A DNA stretch of 64,000 nucleotides from an uncultured bacterium (GTDB taxonomy: Bacteria; Verrucomicrobiota; Kiritimatiellia; PWTM01). This document shows, one piece after another, positions 8,640 to 19,070 of the stretch. How positions within the stretch are numbered: the first letter of the stretch is position 1; each line of letters starts with the position of its first letter. The DNA lies in assembly GCA_938010045.1 (NCBI GenBank), contig CALLFZ010000001.1:62001-126000 (forward strand), given 5' to 3'. The notes under the pieces are model-generated. The model did no database searches. It was not told the origin of the DNA and saw only the letters and a program-made list of their open reading frames with translations. A program made the translations under genes and the position numbers.

Positions 8640-11585
8640 GTGAGCACACACACACCGCCGCAGGACGTTGTCGTGCACGGTTTCCGCCTGGAGGAAACCG
8701 TGGACCTGCCCGACCTCGGCGCCGTCGGCCGGCGCTTCCTCCACCAGCGTAGCGGCGCGCAGCTGCTCCATCTCGACGCGCGGGACGAGGAGCATCTGTT
8801 CGTCGCCGCCTTCCGCACTCCGCCGCCCGACGACACCGGCCTGCCGCACATTCTCGAACACACCGTGCTCTGCGGTTCCCGTCGCTATCCCGTCAAAGAC
8901 CCGTTCGTCGAGATGCTCAACAGCAGCCTCGCGACGTTCCTCAATGCGATCACGTGGCCGGACCGGACGATCTATCCCTGTGCGAGCGCCAATCTGCGCG
9001 ATTTCCGCAACCTGATGGCGGTCTACTGCGATGCGGTGTTCCAGCCGTTGCTCACGGAGGATCATTTCCGTCAGGAGGGCCATCACCTCGCGGTGGCGGA
9101 TCCCGACCGTCCCGACAGCCCGCTGGTGATCCGCGGTGTCGTGTTCAATGAAATGAAGGGGGCCTATTCCACGCTCGACGGCATGCTCGACCGCGTGGCG
9201 GTTTCCGCGCTGTTCCCCGACACTCCGGCCGGTCGCGACTCGGGCGGTTGGCCCGACGCGATTCCGTCGCTGAGCTACGAGCAGTTCGTTCGCTTCCACC
9301 GCGAGCACTACCACCCCTCCAACGCCTATCTTCTGCTCTATACCTCGTCGCCGCTCGAGCCGCATCTGCAGTTTCTCGACGAGGAGGTGCTCGCGCCGTT
9401 CGAGCGCTGCGATCCGCCGCCGCCCATCCCGTTGCAGCCGCGCTGGACCGCGCCGCGTCGGATCGAGGCGGCCTACCCCGCGCTGCCGGGCGAATCGGCC
9501 GAGGAACGCAGCGCCGTGACGCTCGACTGGCTGACGCATCCCAGCGAGGACATCGAGACGTCGGTGGTGATGAGCGTGGCCAGCCACTACCTGCTGGCGC
9601 ACTCGGGCAGCCCGCTGCGACGCGCGCTGGAAAGCACCCACTGGGGCGACGAGGTCATCGCCTCCGCCTCGACCGCGCGTCGCGAGGCCACCTTCACGGT
9701 CGGTTTGCTCGGCACGGACGCTGCGCGCGCGCCGGAGCTCGAAGCGTTGGTGTTCGATGTGCTCCGCGGGGAGGTCGCGCGCGGGTTTGATCGCGACCAT
9801 CTCGACGCGGCCTTCCATCAGTTCGAACTGTCCGCGCTGCACATTCCGGAGCTGTTTCCCCTCATCGTGGCCGACCGCGTGCTTCTGCTCTGGCTCTACG
9901 GCGCGTCGCCATGGACCTGGCTCAACATCCGGGCGCGGCTCGCGGAGTTGAAGGATCGGATGCGGCGAGAGCCGCGTCGCATCGAGCGGGCGGTCAAGCA
10001 GTGGTTGATCGAAAATCCCCACCGGGTCACCGTGACCCTGCGGCCCGACCCGGACCTGAACCGCCGCCGCGAGGAGGAATGGGCGCGCCGGCTCGAGGAG
10101 CGCCGCCGCGCGATGTCGCGCGATGAGCTCGAACGCCTCGCCCGGGAGACGCGCGAACTCGATGCGCGCACCGCGGCGCCGAACCCGCCCGAGGCGCTCG
10201 CCACGCTGCCGCGCCTCTCGCTGGCCGACGTGCGCCCGGAGCCGCGGTTGATCCCGACCACGATCGAGTCCATCGGCGGATGTCCGATGCTGCGCGTCGA
10301 GACCCTCACGCGCGGCGTCACCTACTTCGAACTGGCCGCCGAGATTACGGCGCTACCGCCGGACGACTGGATCCGGTTGCCGGCGCTCGTCGAGCTCTGG
10401 CTCAATACCGGCGCGGCCGGTCGCGATCACGCCCAGATGGCGAGCCTCGAATCCTCCGTCTGCGCCGGTCTGCGCGGCGCGGTGAACGCGACCGGCTGCG
10501 TGGACGATCCCGGCCGGCTGCGCCTGTACCTGACCGTCGCGACTCATGCGCTGGAGGAACGGCTGCCCGCGGCGCTGGATCTCATCACGATGCGCCTCGA
10601 ACAGCCAAACTTCGCCGACCCGCCGCGCATTTCGACTCTGCTCGCGGAACGGCAGTCGCAGCTTCGCGACGATGTCGTGCACTCCGGCAGCGCGTATGCG
10701 GGCCGCCGCGCGGCTCGGCGGTTCGGACCGGTGTGCGCGTGCGAGGAGGCGCTCAGCGGCATCGAACAGGTGCGCGCCGCTCGCCGATTCGCCGATGCGG
10801 CCGAACACGATGGCCCGGCCGTCGGCGCGGACTTCGAGGCGCTGCGCCGACGCGTGGTGGGCGGCGCGCGCTGGCATCTGGCCGCGGCCGGTTCTGATGG
10901 GGCCATGCGGACCCTCGCGGGCTGGTTCCGTGACTTCACGGCCCGTCAGCGGCCGACCTCGTCGGGCGTTCCGCCTCCTCCGATGCCATCCTTCGACGCT
11001 CCACGGATCGAGGGCATTGCGGCGCCCTCGGACGTTGCGTTCGCGGCGATCGCGGCGCCAGCGGTGCGCGCGACCGATCCGCAGAGCGCGGCGCTGCGCG
11101 TGCTGTGTCATCGCCTTACGCTCGACCATCTCTGGACCGAACTCCGCATCCGGCGCGGCGCCTACGGCTGCGCCGCGCGGTATCCATCGCTCTCGGGCGT
11201 CCTTCTGTTCTCCAGCTACCGCGATCCCACGCCGGCCCAGTCGCTGGAGGTGTTCCGTCGCATTCCCGACCACGTGGAGCGCGAGATGGACCTCTCGCCC
11301 TCGGTGGTCGAGCAGGCCGTGATCGGCACGCTGAAACCGTACGAGCGGCCGTTCCGTCCGGCTGGCGCAGTGGCCGAGGCCCTCCACCGCTATCTGGTCG
11401 GCGCCGACGACGAGTTTTTGCGGCGGGATCGCGCGGCGTTGCTCGCAGTGGATGGCCATGCGCTGCGCCGCGTCTCGGAGACGATCGTGCGGCCGGCGCT
11501 CGAACGCGCGGCGACCTGTGTGATCGCGCATCGCGAGGCGCTTCGCGCGGTGCCGATCCCGGACGATCGCCTCGAAGATCTCTAA
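8640..11585 (+). CDS. M16C family zinc metalloprotease (PreP/presequence-protease-like)
   Basis: Large insulinase-superfamily peptidase of about 981 residues, the size of PreP and CPBP-type M16C enzymes that degrade short unstructured peptides in a closed chamber. The inverted zinc motif HILEH (His70, Glu73, His74) sits in GLPHILEHTVLCGS, with RYPVKDPFVEML following as in PreP. GVVFNEMKGAYS supplies the distal zinc-ligand region. The C-terminal half is the degenerate M16 repeat. Start: GTG 8640 is chosen because residues before it (an open frame to 8562) look non-coding. No signal peptide is evident, so it is probably cytoplasmic. It lies just upstream of a peptide ABC importer, which fits a role in breaking down imported peptides. 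Confidence 0.92.
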   Translation: MSTHTPPQDVVVHGFRLEETVDLPDLGAVGRRFLHQRSGAQLLHLDARDEEHLFVAAFRTPPPDDTGLPHILEHTVLCGSRRYPVKDPFVEMLNSSLATFLNAITWPDRTIYPCASANLRDFRNLMAVYCDAVFQPLLTEDHFRQEGHHLAVADPDRPDSPLVIRGVVFNEMKGAYSTLDGMLDRVAVSALFPDTPAGRDSGGWPDAIPSLSYEQFVRFHREHYHPSNAYLLLYTSSPLEPHLQFLDEEVLAPFERCDPPPPIPLQPRWTAPRRIEAAYPALPGESAEERSAVTLDWLTHPSEDIETSVVMSVASHYLLAHSGSPLRRALESTHWGDEVIASASTARREATFTVGLLGTDAARAPELEALVFDVLRGEVARGFDRDHLDAAFHQFELSALHIPELFPLIVADRVLLLWLYGASPWTWLNIRARLAELKDRMRREPRRIERAVKQWLIENPHRVTVTLRPDPDLNRRREEEWARRLEERRRAMSRDELERLARETRELDARTAAPNPPEALATLPRLSLADVRPEPRLIPTTIESIGGCPMLRVETLTRGVTYFELAAEITALPPDDWIRLPALVELWLNTGAAGRDHAQMASLESSVCAGLRGAVNATGCVDDPGRLRLYLTVATHALEERLPAALDLITMRLEQPNFADPPRISTLLAERQSQLRDDVVHSGSAYAGRRAARRFGPVCACEEALSGIEQVRAARRFADAAEHDGPAVGADFEALRRRVVGGARWHLAAAGSDGAMRTLAGWFRDFTARQRPTSSGVPPPPMPSFDAPRIEGIAAPSDVAFAAIAAPAVRATDPQSAALRVLCHRLTLDHLWTELRIRRGAYGCAARYPSLSGVLLFSSYRDPTPAQSLEVFRRIPDHVEREMDLSPSVVEQAVIGTLKPYERPFRPAGAVAEALHRYLVGADDEFLRRDRAALLAVDGHALRRVSETIVRPALERAATCVIAHREALRAVPIPDDRLEDL

Positions 11586-11588
11586 CCC

Positions 11589-13241
11589 ATGGCCGACGCC
11601 ACCGCTCTGCTCTCGATCCGCGATCTGACGGTCGAGTTTTCGCTGCCCGACGGGCCGCTGCGCGCGGTGGACGGCCTTTCGCTCGACGTGGGGCGCGGCG
11701 AGGTGGTGGGGCTCGTCGGCGAGAGCGGGTCGGGTAAGTCGGTCACGGCGTTGTCCGTCCTCCGGCTGCTCGAGGGCGTGGCGCGGTATCCCTCCGGCCG
11801 CATCGAGTGGCGGGCGGAGGGGCGGCCGGTGGACATGCTGCAATTGCCCGAGCCACGGCTGCGCGCGATCCGCGGTGCCGAGATCGGCATGGTATTTCAG
11901 GAACCGATGACTTCGCTGAATCCGCTGCACACGATCGGCCGGCAGCTCGCAGAGGCGATTCGGCTTCACCGCGTGGCGACGGCCGCCGACGTACGGCGCG
12001 AGGTGGTGGAATGGCTCGAGCGGGTCGGTTTGCCCGAGGCGCACCGCCGACTCGACGCCTGGCCGCACGAGCTCTCCGGCGGCGAACGGCAGCGCGTGAT
12101 GATCGCGATGGCGCTGATCAACCGTCCCGCGCTGCTGATCGCCGACGAACCGACCACCGCGTTGGATGTCACGATTCAGGCGCAGATCGTGGAATTGGTC
12201 GCGCGTCTCCGCGCCGAACTGGGCATGGCCGTGCTCTGGATTACACACGACCTGGGGCTGCTGCGTCGGCTGGCCGACCGTATCGCGGTGATGTACCAGG
12301 GCCGCAAGGTGGAGGAGGGGCCGGCCGACCGGATCCTCACCTCGCCGCAGCACCCGTACACGCAGAGGCTCGTGAATGCGCTGCCCGCCGGTGGGCCCGC
12401 GCCGGTACCGCCAGAGGCGCGCGAGGTGATCGCGGTGGAGGGGCTGAGGGTCGAGTTTCCGGTGCGGCGCGGCCTGCTGCGGCGGGAGGTTGGCGCGGTG
12501 CGCGCGCTGGCCGGCCTTTCGCTGCGGCTGGCCGAAGGCGAATCGGTGGGGCTGGTTGGAGAGAGCGGATCGGGCAAGACCACCGTGGCGCTCGCGCTGC
12601 TGCGGCTCTGGGCGCGCGGCATGGTGCGGCAGACGGGCGCGGTCGTCTATCAGGGCCGGGACCTCGGCGCGCTCAGCCGGGCGGAGCTGCGCGGCCTCCG
12701 GCGCGAAATGCAGATCGTCTTCCAGGATCCGTTCGCCTCGCTGAATCCACGCATGACCGTCGGCCAGATCGTCGGCGAGGGACTCGCCGTGCACGAACCG
12801 GCGCTGTCGTCCGCCGAGCGCGAGCGGCGCGTCGGCGAATCGCTCGCCGCGCTCGGACTCGAAGCCGCGCACGCGCACCGTTACCCGCACGAGTTCTCTG
12901 GTGGACAGCGCCAGCGCATCGCCCTCGCGCGCGCGCTCGTACTGCGGCCGCGCCTCGTGGTGCTCGATGAGCCGACCTCGGCGCTCGATGTCTCGCTGCA
13001 GGCCGAAATCGTGAACTTGCTGCGCGCGATTCAGCGCGAGCGGCGGGTCGCATTTCTTCTGATCAGCCACGACTTGCGAGTGGTCCGCGCGCTCTGCCAC
13101 CGCGTCATCGTGCTGCGCCGCGGCGAGGTGGTCGAGCAAGGACCAACCGCGGAGGTGCTGAGCGCGCCGCGCAGCGCCTACACGCGAGCGCTCATCGCGG
13201 CGGCGTTCGACTACCGCGCTGTCGAGGGGCCGGCCGCATGA
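11589..13241 (+). CDS. yejF: Peptide ABC transporter, dual ATPase subunit (YejF-like)
   Basis: Fused pair of ABC ATPases energising an oligopeptide/microcin C-type importer. 550 residues. The first domain has Walker A GESGSGKS (44-51), signature LSGGERQRV and Walker [13 protein letters not shown]. The second has Walker A GESGSGKT (324-331), signature FSGGQRQRI and Walker [12 protein letters not shown]. Each half ends with the oligopeptide-family region ([10 protein letters not shown] and [10 protein letters not shown]). It begins 3 bases after the M16C stop and overlaps yejE by four bases. Domain layout matches YejF/GsiA; the flanking yejE/B/A-like genes favour YejF. Substrate specificity cannot be read from the sequence. 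Confidence 0.92.
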   Translation: MADATALLSIRDLTVEFSLPDGPLRAVDGLSLDVGRGEVVGLVGESGSGKSVTALSVLRLLEGVARYPSGRIEWRAEGRPVDMLQLPEPRLRAIRGAEIGMVFQEPMTSLNPLHTIGRQLAEAIRLHRVATAADVRREVVEWLERVGLPEAHRRLDAWPHELSGGERQRVMIAMALINRPALLIADEPTTALDVTIQAQIVELVARLRAELGMAVLWITHDLGLLRRLADRIAVMYQGRKVEEGPADRILTSPQHPYTQRLVNALPAGGPAPVPPEAREVIAVEGLRVEFPVRRGLLRREVGAVRALAGLSLRLAEGESVGLVGESGSGKTTVALALLRLWARGMVRQTGAVVYQGRDLGALSRAELRGLRREMQIVFQDPFASLNPRMTVGQIVGEGLAVHEPALSSAERERRVGESLAALGLEAAHAHRYPHEFSGGQRQRIALARALVLRPRLVVLDEPTSALDVSLQAEIVNLLRAIQRERRVAFLLISHDLRVVRALCHRVIVLRRGEVVEQGPTAEVLSAPRSAYTRALIAAAFDYRAVEGPAA

Positions 13242-14296
13242 GCCCGCTCGTGCGATGGTCACCGCTCACGCGTCGGCGCTGGGCCGCGTTCCGGGCCAAC
13301 CGCCGCGGATTCGTCTCGGCGATCCTGTTCGTCGCGCTGCTGGCCGTCTCACTCGCCTCGCCCTGGCTGGCGGCAGACCGCCCCTGGGTGGTGCGTCTGG
13401 ACGGCCGCTGGTACTGGCCGCTCTGGCAGACTGTGACCGAGGCGGACCTCGGCGGTGTCTTCGAGACCGCGGCGGATTTCCGCGATCCCTACGTCGTCGA
13501 GACGTTGATCCGCGCGCGCGGCGGTTGGCTGTGGTGGCCGCCGATCCCCTATGGCTACGACACGGTGGACCTCGACGCGCCCGGACCCGCCCCTGCGCCG
13601 CCCGACCGCCGGCACTGGCTCGGCACCGACGACCTCGGTCGCGACGTGCTCGCGCGCGTGTTGCATGGCCTGCGCCTCTCGCTGCTCTTCGGCATCACGC
13701 TGACGCTCGTCAGCGCCGTGATCGGCACGCTGCTCGGCCTCTGGCAGGGATTCGCGGGCGGCTGGGTGGACTTGATCGCGCAGCGGCTGATCGAGCTCTG
13801 GGGCGCGATGCCGAGGCTCTATATCCTGATCATCATGTCGGCCGTGATCGAACCCGGGTTCGGCTCGTTGCTCAGCATCCTGCTGTTCTTCTCCTGGATG
13901 AGCCTTGTGCACGTGGTCCGCGCCGAGACGCTCCGCGCGCGCAATTTCGACTACGTCCGCGCCGCCCGCGCGCTCGGCGTGCCGGAGTGGCGCATCGCGA
14001 TCCGGCACGTGCTGCCGAACGCGCTCGTTGCCGCGATGACCTACTTACCGTTTCAGCTCGCCGGCTCGCTCACGATGCTGACCTCGCTCGACTTCCTTGG
14101 CCTCGGCCTGCCGCCGGGCTCGCCCTCGCTCGGCGAAATGCTCCAGCAGGGCAAGGCGAACCTCCACGCGCCGTGGCTCGGCCTGACCGCGTTCATCGCG
14201 CTCGCGGCGCTCTTTATGCTCGTCGTGTTCATCGGCGAGGCCGCGCGGGACGCATTCGATCCGCGCACGACCCTGTCCTCGAGAGGTGCGCGATGA
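13238..14296 (+). CDS. yejE: Peptide ABC transporter permease (YejE-like)
   Basis: Inner-membrane permease of the DppC/OppC class, 352 residues. The N-terminal segment [21 protein letters not shown] leads into the first membrane span, then a long periplasmic loop (about residues 45-130) containing RWYWPLWQ and [12 protein letters not shown], characteristic of YejE rather than DppC. The binding-protein-dependent transport domain follows, with [15 protein letters not shown], and the EAA loop around [19 protein letters not shown], which contacts the ATPase. The start overlaps yejF by 4 bases and the end overlaps yejB as ATGA. Confidence 0.92.
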   Translation: MSPLVRWSPLTRRRWAAFRANRRGFVSAILFVALLAVSLASPWLAADRPWVVRLDGRWYWPLWQTVTEADLGGVFETAADFRDPYVVETLIRARGGWLWWPPIPYGYDTVDLDAPGPAPAPPDRRHWLGTDDLGRDVLARVLHGLRLSLLFGITLTLVSAVIGTLLGLWQGFAGGWVDLIAQRLIELWGAMPRLYILIIMSAVIEPGFGSLLSILLFFSWMSLVHVVRAETLRARNFDYVRAARALGVPEWRIAIRHVLPNALVAAMTYLPFQLAGSLTMLTSLDFLGLGLPPGSPSLGEMLQQGKANLHAPWLGLTAFIALAALFMLVVFIGEAARDAFDPRTTLSSRGAR

Positions 14297-15399
14297 CGGC
14301 GTACATCCTTCGCCGCCTGCTGCTGATGATCCCGACGCTCTTCGGGGTGCTCCTGATCAACTTCGCGATTATCCAGTTGGCGCCCGGCGGGCCGGTGGAG
14401 CAGATCCTCGCGCAGCTTCGCGGGGTCGGCGCCGACGTCGCCGGTCGGATCAGCGGCGCGACGGGCGCGGAGACCGGCCCCGGCGGCACGGCGCCGGCGG
14501 GCGCCCGCCCGACCGACTCGCTCTACCGTGGCGCGCAGGGGCTAGACCCAGAGTTGATTGAAGAGCTGAAACGGCAGTTTGGATTCGACCGGCCCGCCCC
14601 GGAGCGGTTCTGGCGCATGTGCCGCGACTTTCTGCGATTCGATCTCGGGCGCAGCTTCTACCGCGACCGGCCGGTCTGGAGCCTCATCCGCGAGAAGCTG
14701 CCCGTTTCGATTTCGCTCGGCGTCTGGTCCACGCTGCTGATCTACGTGATCTCGATACCGCTCGGCATCCGTAAGGCCGTGTGTGACGGCAGCCGGTTCG
14801 ACGCCTGGACGAGCGTGCTTGTGATCGCGGGCAACGCGATTCCGAGCTTTCTCTTCGCGATTGTGCTCGTGATGGTGTTCGCGGGCGGGCGCTACTTGCA
14901 GTGGTTTCCACTGCGCGGCCTGGTTTCGGACAACTGGGCCGAGCTCTCGTGGGGCGCGCGCATCCTCGACTACGCCTGGCACATGACGCTGCCGGTGCTC
15001 ACGATCACCATCGGCGGCTTCGCGTCGCTCACGATGCTCACGAAGAACTCGTTTCTCGACCAGATCCACCTGCAGTACGTCACGACCGCGCGCGCGAAGG
15101 GGTGCTCGCCCCGGCGCGTGCTGTACGGCCACGTGTTCCGCAACGCGATGCTGATCGTGATCTCAGGGTTTCCCGCGGCACTGATCCTGATGCTGTTCAC
15201 AGGGTCGGTGTTGGTAGAGGTGATCTTTAGTCTCGACGGGCTCGGGTTGCTCGGCTTTGAAGCGGCGCTCAAACGCGATTATCCAGTGATGATGGGCACG
15301 CTCTATATCTTTGAACTGCTGACGTTGTTGCTCGCGCTCGTGAGCGACATCACCTACACGCTGATCGATCCGCGGATCGACTTTGAACGGCGCGCATGA
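14293..15399 (+). CDS. yejB: Peptide ABC transporter permease (YejB-like)
   Basis: Inner-membrane permease of the DppB/OppB class, 368 residues, partner of YejE. It begins [21 protein letters not shown], a typical first span, and continues [18 protein letters not shown] hydrophilic insert (about residues 50-85, rich in Gly/Ala/Thr) is followed by [18 protein letters not shown], as in YejB. The EAA-type loop [21 protein letters not shown] and the terminal DPRIDF are present. ATG 14293 overlaps the yejE stop; an open frame further upstream is only a shadow of yejE. The stop overlaps yejA by 4 bases. Confidence 0.92.
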   Translation: MTAYILRRLLLMIPTLFGVLLINFAIIQLAPGGPVEQILAQLRGVGADVAGRISGATGAETGPGGTAPAGARPTDSLYRGAQGLDPELIEELKRQFGFDRPAPERFWRMCRDFLRFDLGRSFYRDRPVWSLIREKLPVSISLGVWSTLLIYVISIPLGIRKAVCDGSRFDAWTSVLVIAGNAIPSFLFAIVLVMVFAGGRYLQWFPLRGLVSDNWAELSWGARILDYAWHMTLPVLTITIGGFASLTMLTKNSFLDQIHLQYVTTARAKGCSPRRVLYGHVFRNAMLIVISGFPAALILMLFTGSVLVEVIFSLDGLGLLGFEAALKRDYPVMMGTLYIFELLTLLLALVSDITYTLIDPRIDFERRA

Positions 15400-17345
15400 A
15401 GCGGACGGCGGCCTCGGCGGTGGCGGCGGTGGTGCTCGCGGGCGCGGGCGCGATCGGGCCCACCGCGTCGCCCGCGCGGGCGGCATGGAGCAACGGCGTT
15501 TGGCGCGGCCATGCGCTTGCGCTGCACGGCGAGCCGAAGTATCCAGCAAACTTCACGCACTTCGACTACGTGCGGCCCGACGCGCCGAAGGGCGGCACGC
15601 TGCGGCTCGCGGAGGAGGGCGGTTTCGACTCGCTGAACCCGTTCATCCCGCGCGGCAACGCGCCGCTCGCGATGACGCTGGTGTTCGAGACGCTCGCGGT
15701 CAACAGCGGCGACGAGCCCTTCACGATCTACGGCATGCTCGCGGAACTGATCGAGATGCCCACGAACCGCGCGTGGGTCACGTTTCACCTCCGGCCCGAG
15801 GCGCGCTGGCACGACGGGCGGCCCGTGACCTCCGAGGACGTCGTGTTTTCGTTCCAGACCCTTCGCGAGAAGGGCGCGCCGACCTACCGGCTGTACTACC
15901 GCAATGTGGAACGGGTCGAGGCGATCGACGAACGCACTGTGCGGTTCCAGCTTTCGACCAACCATCCGAACCGCGAGCTGCCGTTGATCGTCGGCCATCT
16001 GCCGGTGTTGCCCGCGCACTGGTGGGCTGGCCGCGACTTCGGCGCGGTGACGCTCGAGCCGCCGCTCGGCAGCGGGCCCTACCGCGTCGCGGCGCTCGAG
16101 GCCAACCGCTACATCCTGTTCGAGCGCGTCCCCAACTACTGGGGCGCTACGGTGCCCGCCGTGCAGGGCATGTACAACTTCGACCGCGTCCGCTACGAGG
16201 TGTACCGCGACGCGACCGTGAGCCTCGAAGCGTTCAAGGCCGGCGCCTACGACTGGCGCGTGGAGATAAGCGCGAAGGACTGGGCGCACGGCTACCGCAC
16301 GCCCGAGCGCGACGCCGGCGTGATGCGCTGCGAGCTGTTCCCGAGCGGACGCCTCGCCTCGATGCAGGGGTTTGCGTTCAACCTGCGGCGACCGATCTTC
16401 GCGGATCGCCGCACGCGCCGCGCGATGCAGTACGCGTTCGATTTCGAGTGGGCGAACCGCGCGCTGTTCCACGGGCAGTATCGCCGCTGCCGCAGCTTCT
16501 TCGGCCAGTCGGAGCTGGAGGCGCGCGGCCTGCCGGAGGGCGAGGAACGGCGTCTGCTCGAGGAGCTGCGTGCCCGCCATGGCGGCGCCGTGCCGGAGGA
16601 GGTCTTCTCCCAGGAGTATCAGCCGCCCCGCACCGACGCCGATCGCGGCGAGACCGCACACCGGCTGTCCGTGCGCACCAACCTGCTCGAGGCGCGGCGC
16701 TGGCTCCACGAGGCCGGCTGGCAGCCGCGCGCGGGCGACGGCCGGCTCGTCCACCGCGAGCTGCGCGACGCGACCGGCCGCGCACTCGAGTTCTCGTTCG
16801 AAATTCTGCTCGTGCAACCCGCGTTCGAGCGCGTCGTGCTGCCTTTCACGCTGAACCTGCGGCGGCTCGGGATCGAGGCGCGCGTGCGCACCGTGGATGC
16901 CTCGGTCTACATGAACCGCATCCTCGCATTCGATTTCGATATGGTCGTTTCCAGCTGGCCGATGAGCGAGAGTCCCGGCAACGAACAGCGCGACTACTGG
17001 CACTCGTTGGCTGCCGACCAGCCCGGCAGCCGCAACATCCTTGGGCTCGCGAACCCGGCGGTGGACGACCTCGTCGAAGAGGTCATCCGCGCCGAGGACC
17101 GCGCCGCGCTCGTCGCGCGGGTGCGCGCGCTCGACCGCCTGCTGCAGTGGGGCTTCTACTGCATCCCGAACTGGTACCTGCCGTGGAACCGCATCGCGTT
17201 CTGGGATCGGTTCGGGTACCCGCCACCCCACCCGGAGGTCGGCACGCACTGGATCTATTGGTGGCTCGACGCCGAGAAGGACGCGACCTTCGCGGCGCGC
17301 CGCGAGGCCGCCCGCCGGCGCCCAGATCGAGGATCGCAACGATGA
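15396..17345 (+). CDS. yejA: Peptide ABC transporter substrate-binding protein (YejA-like)
   Basis: Periplasmic solute-binding protein, family 5 (SBP_bac_5), 649 residues, longer than DppA and in the YejA range. A signal peptide spans about residues 1-30 (ending SPARA before AWSNG). YejA-like landmarks: [25 protein letters not shown] cut across the mature start, [31 protein letters not shown] and [11 protein letters not shown]. Gene order is yejF-E-B-A, the reverse of the yejABEF order familiar from enterobacteria. Its TGA overlaps the ATG of the nucleosidase downstream. Confidence 0.92.
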   Translation: MKRTAASAVAAVVLAGAGAIGPTASPARAAWSNGVWRGHALALHGEPKYPANFTHFDYVRPDAPKGGTLRLAEEGGFDSLNPFIPRGNAPLAMTLVFETLAVNSGDEPFTIYGMLAELIEMPTNRAWVTFHLRPEARWHDGRPVTSEDVVFSFQTLREKGAPTYRLYYRNVERVEAIDERTVRFQLSTNHPNRELPLIVGHLPVLPAHWWAGRDFGAVTLEPPLGSGPYRVAALEANRYILFERVPNYWGATVPAVQGMYNFDRVRYEVYRDATVSLEAFKAGAYDWRVEISAKDWAHGYRTPERDAGVMRCELFPSGRLASMQGFAFNLRRPIFADRRTRRAMQYAFDFEWANRALFHGQYRRCRSFFGQSELEARGLPEGEERRLLEELRARHGGAVPEEVFSQEYQPPRTDADRGETAHRLSVRTNLLEARRWLHEAGWQPRAGDGRLVHRELRDATGRALEFSFEILLVQPAFERVVLPFTLNLRRLGIEARVRTVDASVYMNRILAFDFDMVVSSWPMSESPGNEQRDYWHSLAADQPGSRNILGLANPAVDDLVEEVIRAEDRAALVARVRALDRLLQWGFYCIPNWYLPWNRIAFWDRFGYPPPHPEVGTHWIYWWLDAEKDATFAARREAARRRPDRGSQR

Positions 17346-18178
17346 TCGGGTTGATCTGCGCGATGCCCGAGGAAGCGGCACGACTGCGCGAGGCGATGTG
17401 CGACGCTCGGGTCGAGCGTCGCGGCCGCCGCGAATTCGTGATCGGTCGCCTCTTCGAACGGGACACCGCGCTGTGCGTCTCCCGCTGCGGCAAGGTCGCG
17501 GCCGGCGCAACGATGGCCGCGATGATCGAGCGCTACCACGCGACGCCGTTCATCCTCACCGGCGCCGCCGGCGCCCTCGCGGACTCGCTCTCGGTGGGCG
17601 ACATCGTCCTCGCCGACACGTTGATCCAGCACGACCTCGACGCGAGCGCGCTGCCCCGGTTCACGAAGTTCGAGGTGCCGCTGCTCGGCGTCAGCCGATT
17701 CCGCGCCGATCCCACCCTCACCGCGCTCGCCGAGGCGGCCGCACGGGAGTTTGTCGAGCGCGATCTCGAGGCCGATGTGCCTCCCCGCCTGCGGGCGGAG
17801 TTCGGTATCGCGCGGCCGCACGTCGTGCGCGGTACGATCGCCAGCGGCGACCGATTCATCGCCTCGGAGGCCGAGCGGCAGGCGCTCCTCCGCGAGCTAC
17901 CCGACGTGCTCTGTGTCGAGATGGAGGGCGCCGCGGTCGCGCAGGTCGCCTACGAATATGAGGTGCCGTTCGCGGTGATCCGCACGATCTCCGACATCGC
18001 CAATCCCTCCGCGCCGATCGCGTTCGAGCGGTTCCTGCAGATCGTCGCGCATGTGACCTATGGCGTTGTCCGACGCCTGCTGCACCGCCTTCCGGACGCC
18101 GGATCGGGCGCCGCACCTGCTTGGCCTGGCCCGGCCGCCGCTCAGCGCCACTCGGGCCGCTGCCAGACGCGGAGATAA
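17342..18178 (+). CDS. mtnN: 5'-methylthioadenosine/S-adenosylhomocysteine nucleosidase
   Basis: Hydrolyses the N-glycosidic bond of MTA and SAH, feeding methionine salvage and relieving SAH inhibition of methyltransferases. 278 residues, a little longer than the usual 230-240 because of a C-terminal tail rich in Ala/Pro. Seen: GLICAMPEEAARLREAM, ILTGAAGALADSLSVGDIVLAD, the base-binding IASGDRFI, CVEMEGAAVAQVA with the conserved Glu, and TISDIAN with the catalytic Asp. ATG 17342 overlaps the yejA stop. The last 37 bases overlap the 3' end of the leftward GH16 gene. A futalosine hydrolase is the main alternative; the general MTAN signature is clear. Confidence 0.85.
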   Translation: MIGLICAMPEEAARLREAMCDARVERRGRREFVIGRLFERDTALCVSRCGKVAAGATMAAMIERYHATPFILTGAAGALADSLSVGDIVLADTLIQHDLDASALPRFTKFEVPLLGVSRFRADPTLTALAEAAAREFVERDLEADVPPRLRAEFGIARPHVVRGTIASGDRFIASEAERQALLRELPDVLCVEMEGAAVAQVAYEYEVPFAVIRTISDIANPSAPIAFERFLQIVAHVTYGVVRRLLHRLPDAGSGAAPAWPGPAAAQRHSGRCQTRR

Positions 18179-19002
18179 TCCACGTCGAAGGTCGCCGGCA
18201 AATCGGCCGCGTCCGGCCAACCCGCCCAGCTCTCCATCACCTCGCAATCGAACATGATGTGCAACGCGGTGTGGAAGTGATCGTTCTCCCGCCGGAACAC
18301 CTCCCGTCCGTCCACCCACCACCGCAGCTCATCGGGCGTCCACGACAGCGCATAGACGTGGAAGTCCTCCCAGAACTCGAAGGGCATGTTCGCGCGGGCA
18401 CTCGAACGGGGCAGCGGCGTGCGGTTCACCACCCGCGATTCGACATAGGGAGTCGTCAGCCGGTGGACGGTCATGAACAGGACCCGCACCAACTCGGGCT
18501 TGATCGGTTTGCCGAACACCTCGAAGACGTCGATTTCTTCGGAATAATGGCCGGCGCGGTATTTCGCGGGCGGGTCGAGCGGATCGTAGAGCCAGAAGGC
18601 GTTGCAGACGTTCGCGCGCATGGCCTTGGCGCGGGTCTCGAAGTAACCGTAGCGGATGCGCCGCTTGCTCTTCACGGTCGCAGTGGTGAACTGGTCATGG
18701 CCGCGCACGCGGTTCTCGACCGTGACCTCGTCTGGCCGTTGCACGCGCGCGGTGAGGCGCAGAACGCCGCCGCTCACGGCGACATTGTCTCGCGAAAAGA
18801 AGGCCGGCGGGCGTCCGTGCCACGCCGGGTTGAAATCCCACCACTTCGCGTCGTCGAGCCGGTCGCCATTGAACTCGTCGCTGAACGCCGGCACGAAGCT
18901 CCATCCCTCGCCCAAGGGACAGGGCGGGGTGGCCGGCGCCTCAGCCGCACGGCACCACGACCCGACGGCCACGGCCACGAGCAGGATCCGCGATCGGTTC
19001 AT
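18142..19002 (-). CDS. Secreted family 16 glycoside hydrolase
   Basis: Extracellular beta-glucanase/agarase-type enzyme, 286 residues from ATG 19002. That start has a GGAG/GAGG element just upstream and begins a clean signal peptide (MNRSRILLVAVAVGSWCRAAEA); an ATG at 19023 is possible but worse. The GH16 active-site motif EEIDVFE puts the nucleophile at Glu156, Asp158 beside it and the acid/base at Glu161. FSDEFNGDRLDDAKWW and the closing FDVDYLRVWQR are also typical of the fold. The DEF/KW entry and compact size suggest a marine-type beta-glycanase, but the subfamily (laminarinase, agarase, porphyranase, carrageenase) cannot be settled here. It is convergent with mtnN, overlapping it by 37 bases. 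Confidence 0.9.
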   Translation of the reverse strand: MNRSRILLVAVAVGSWCRAAEAPATPPCPLGEGWSFVPAFSDEFNGDRLDDAKWWDFNPAWHGRPPAFFSRDNVAVSGGVLRLTARVQRPDEVTVENRVRGHDQFTTATVKSKRRIRYGYFETRAKAMRANVCNAFWLYDPLDPPAKYRAGHYSEEIDVFEVFGKPIKPELVRVLFMTVHRLTTPYVESRVVNRTPLPRSSARANMPFEFWEDFHVYALSWTPDELRWWVDGREVFRRENDHFHTALHIMFDCEVMESWAGWPDAADLPATFDVDYLRVWQRPEWR

Positions 19003-19070
19003 CCTCAGTGTCTCCACGTTCATCGGAATTGGTCAGGCGGGCGTCGGCCCGTGCTGGATCGTGGAACGTT

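Noticed and set aside
10353-13262. A 969-codon minus-strand frame opposite the M16C protease and yejF
   Set aside because: Antisense shadow of two strongly supported genes; Arg/His-rich with no domain.
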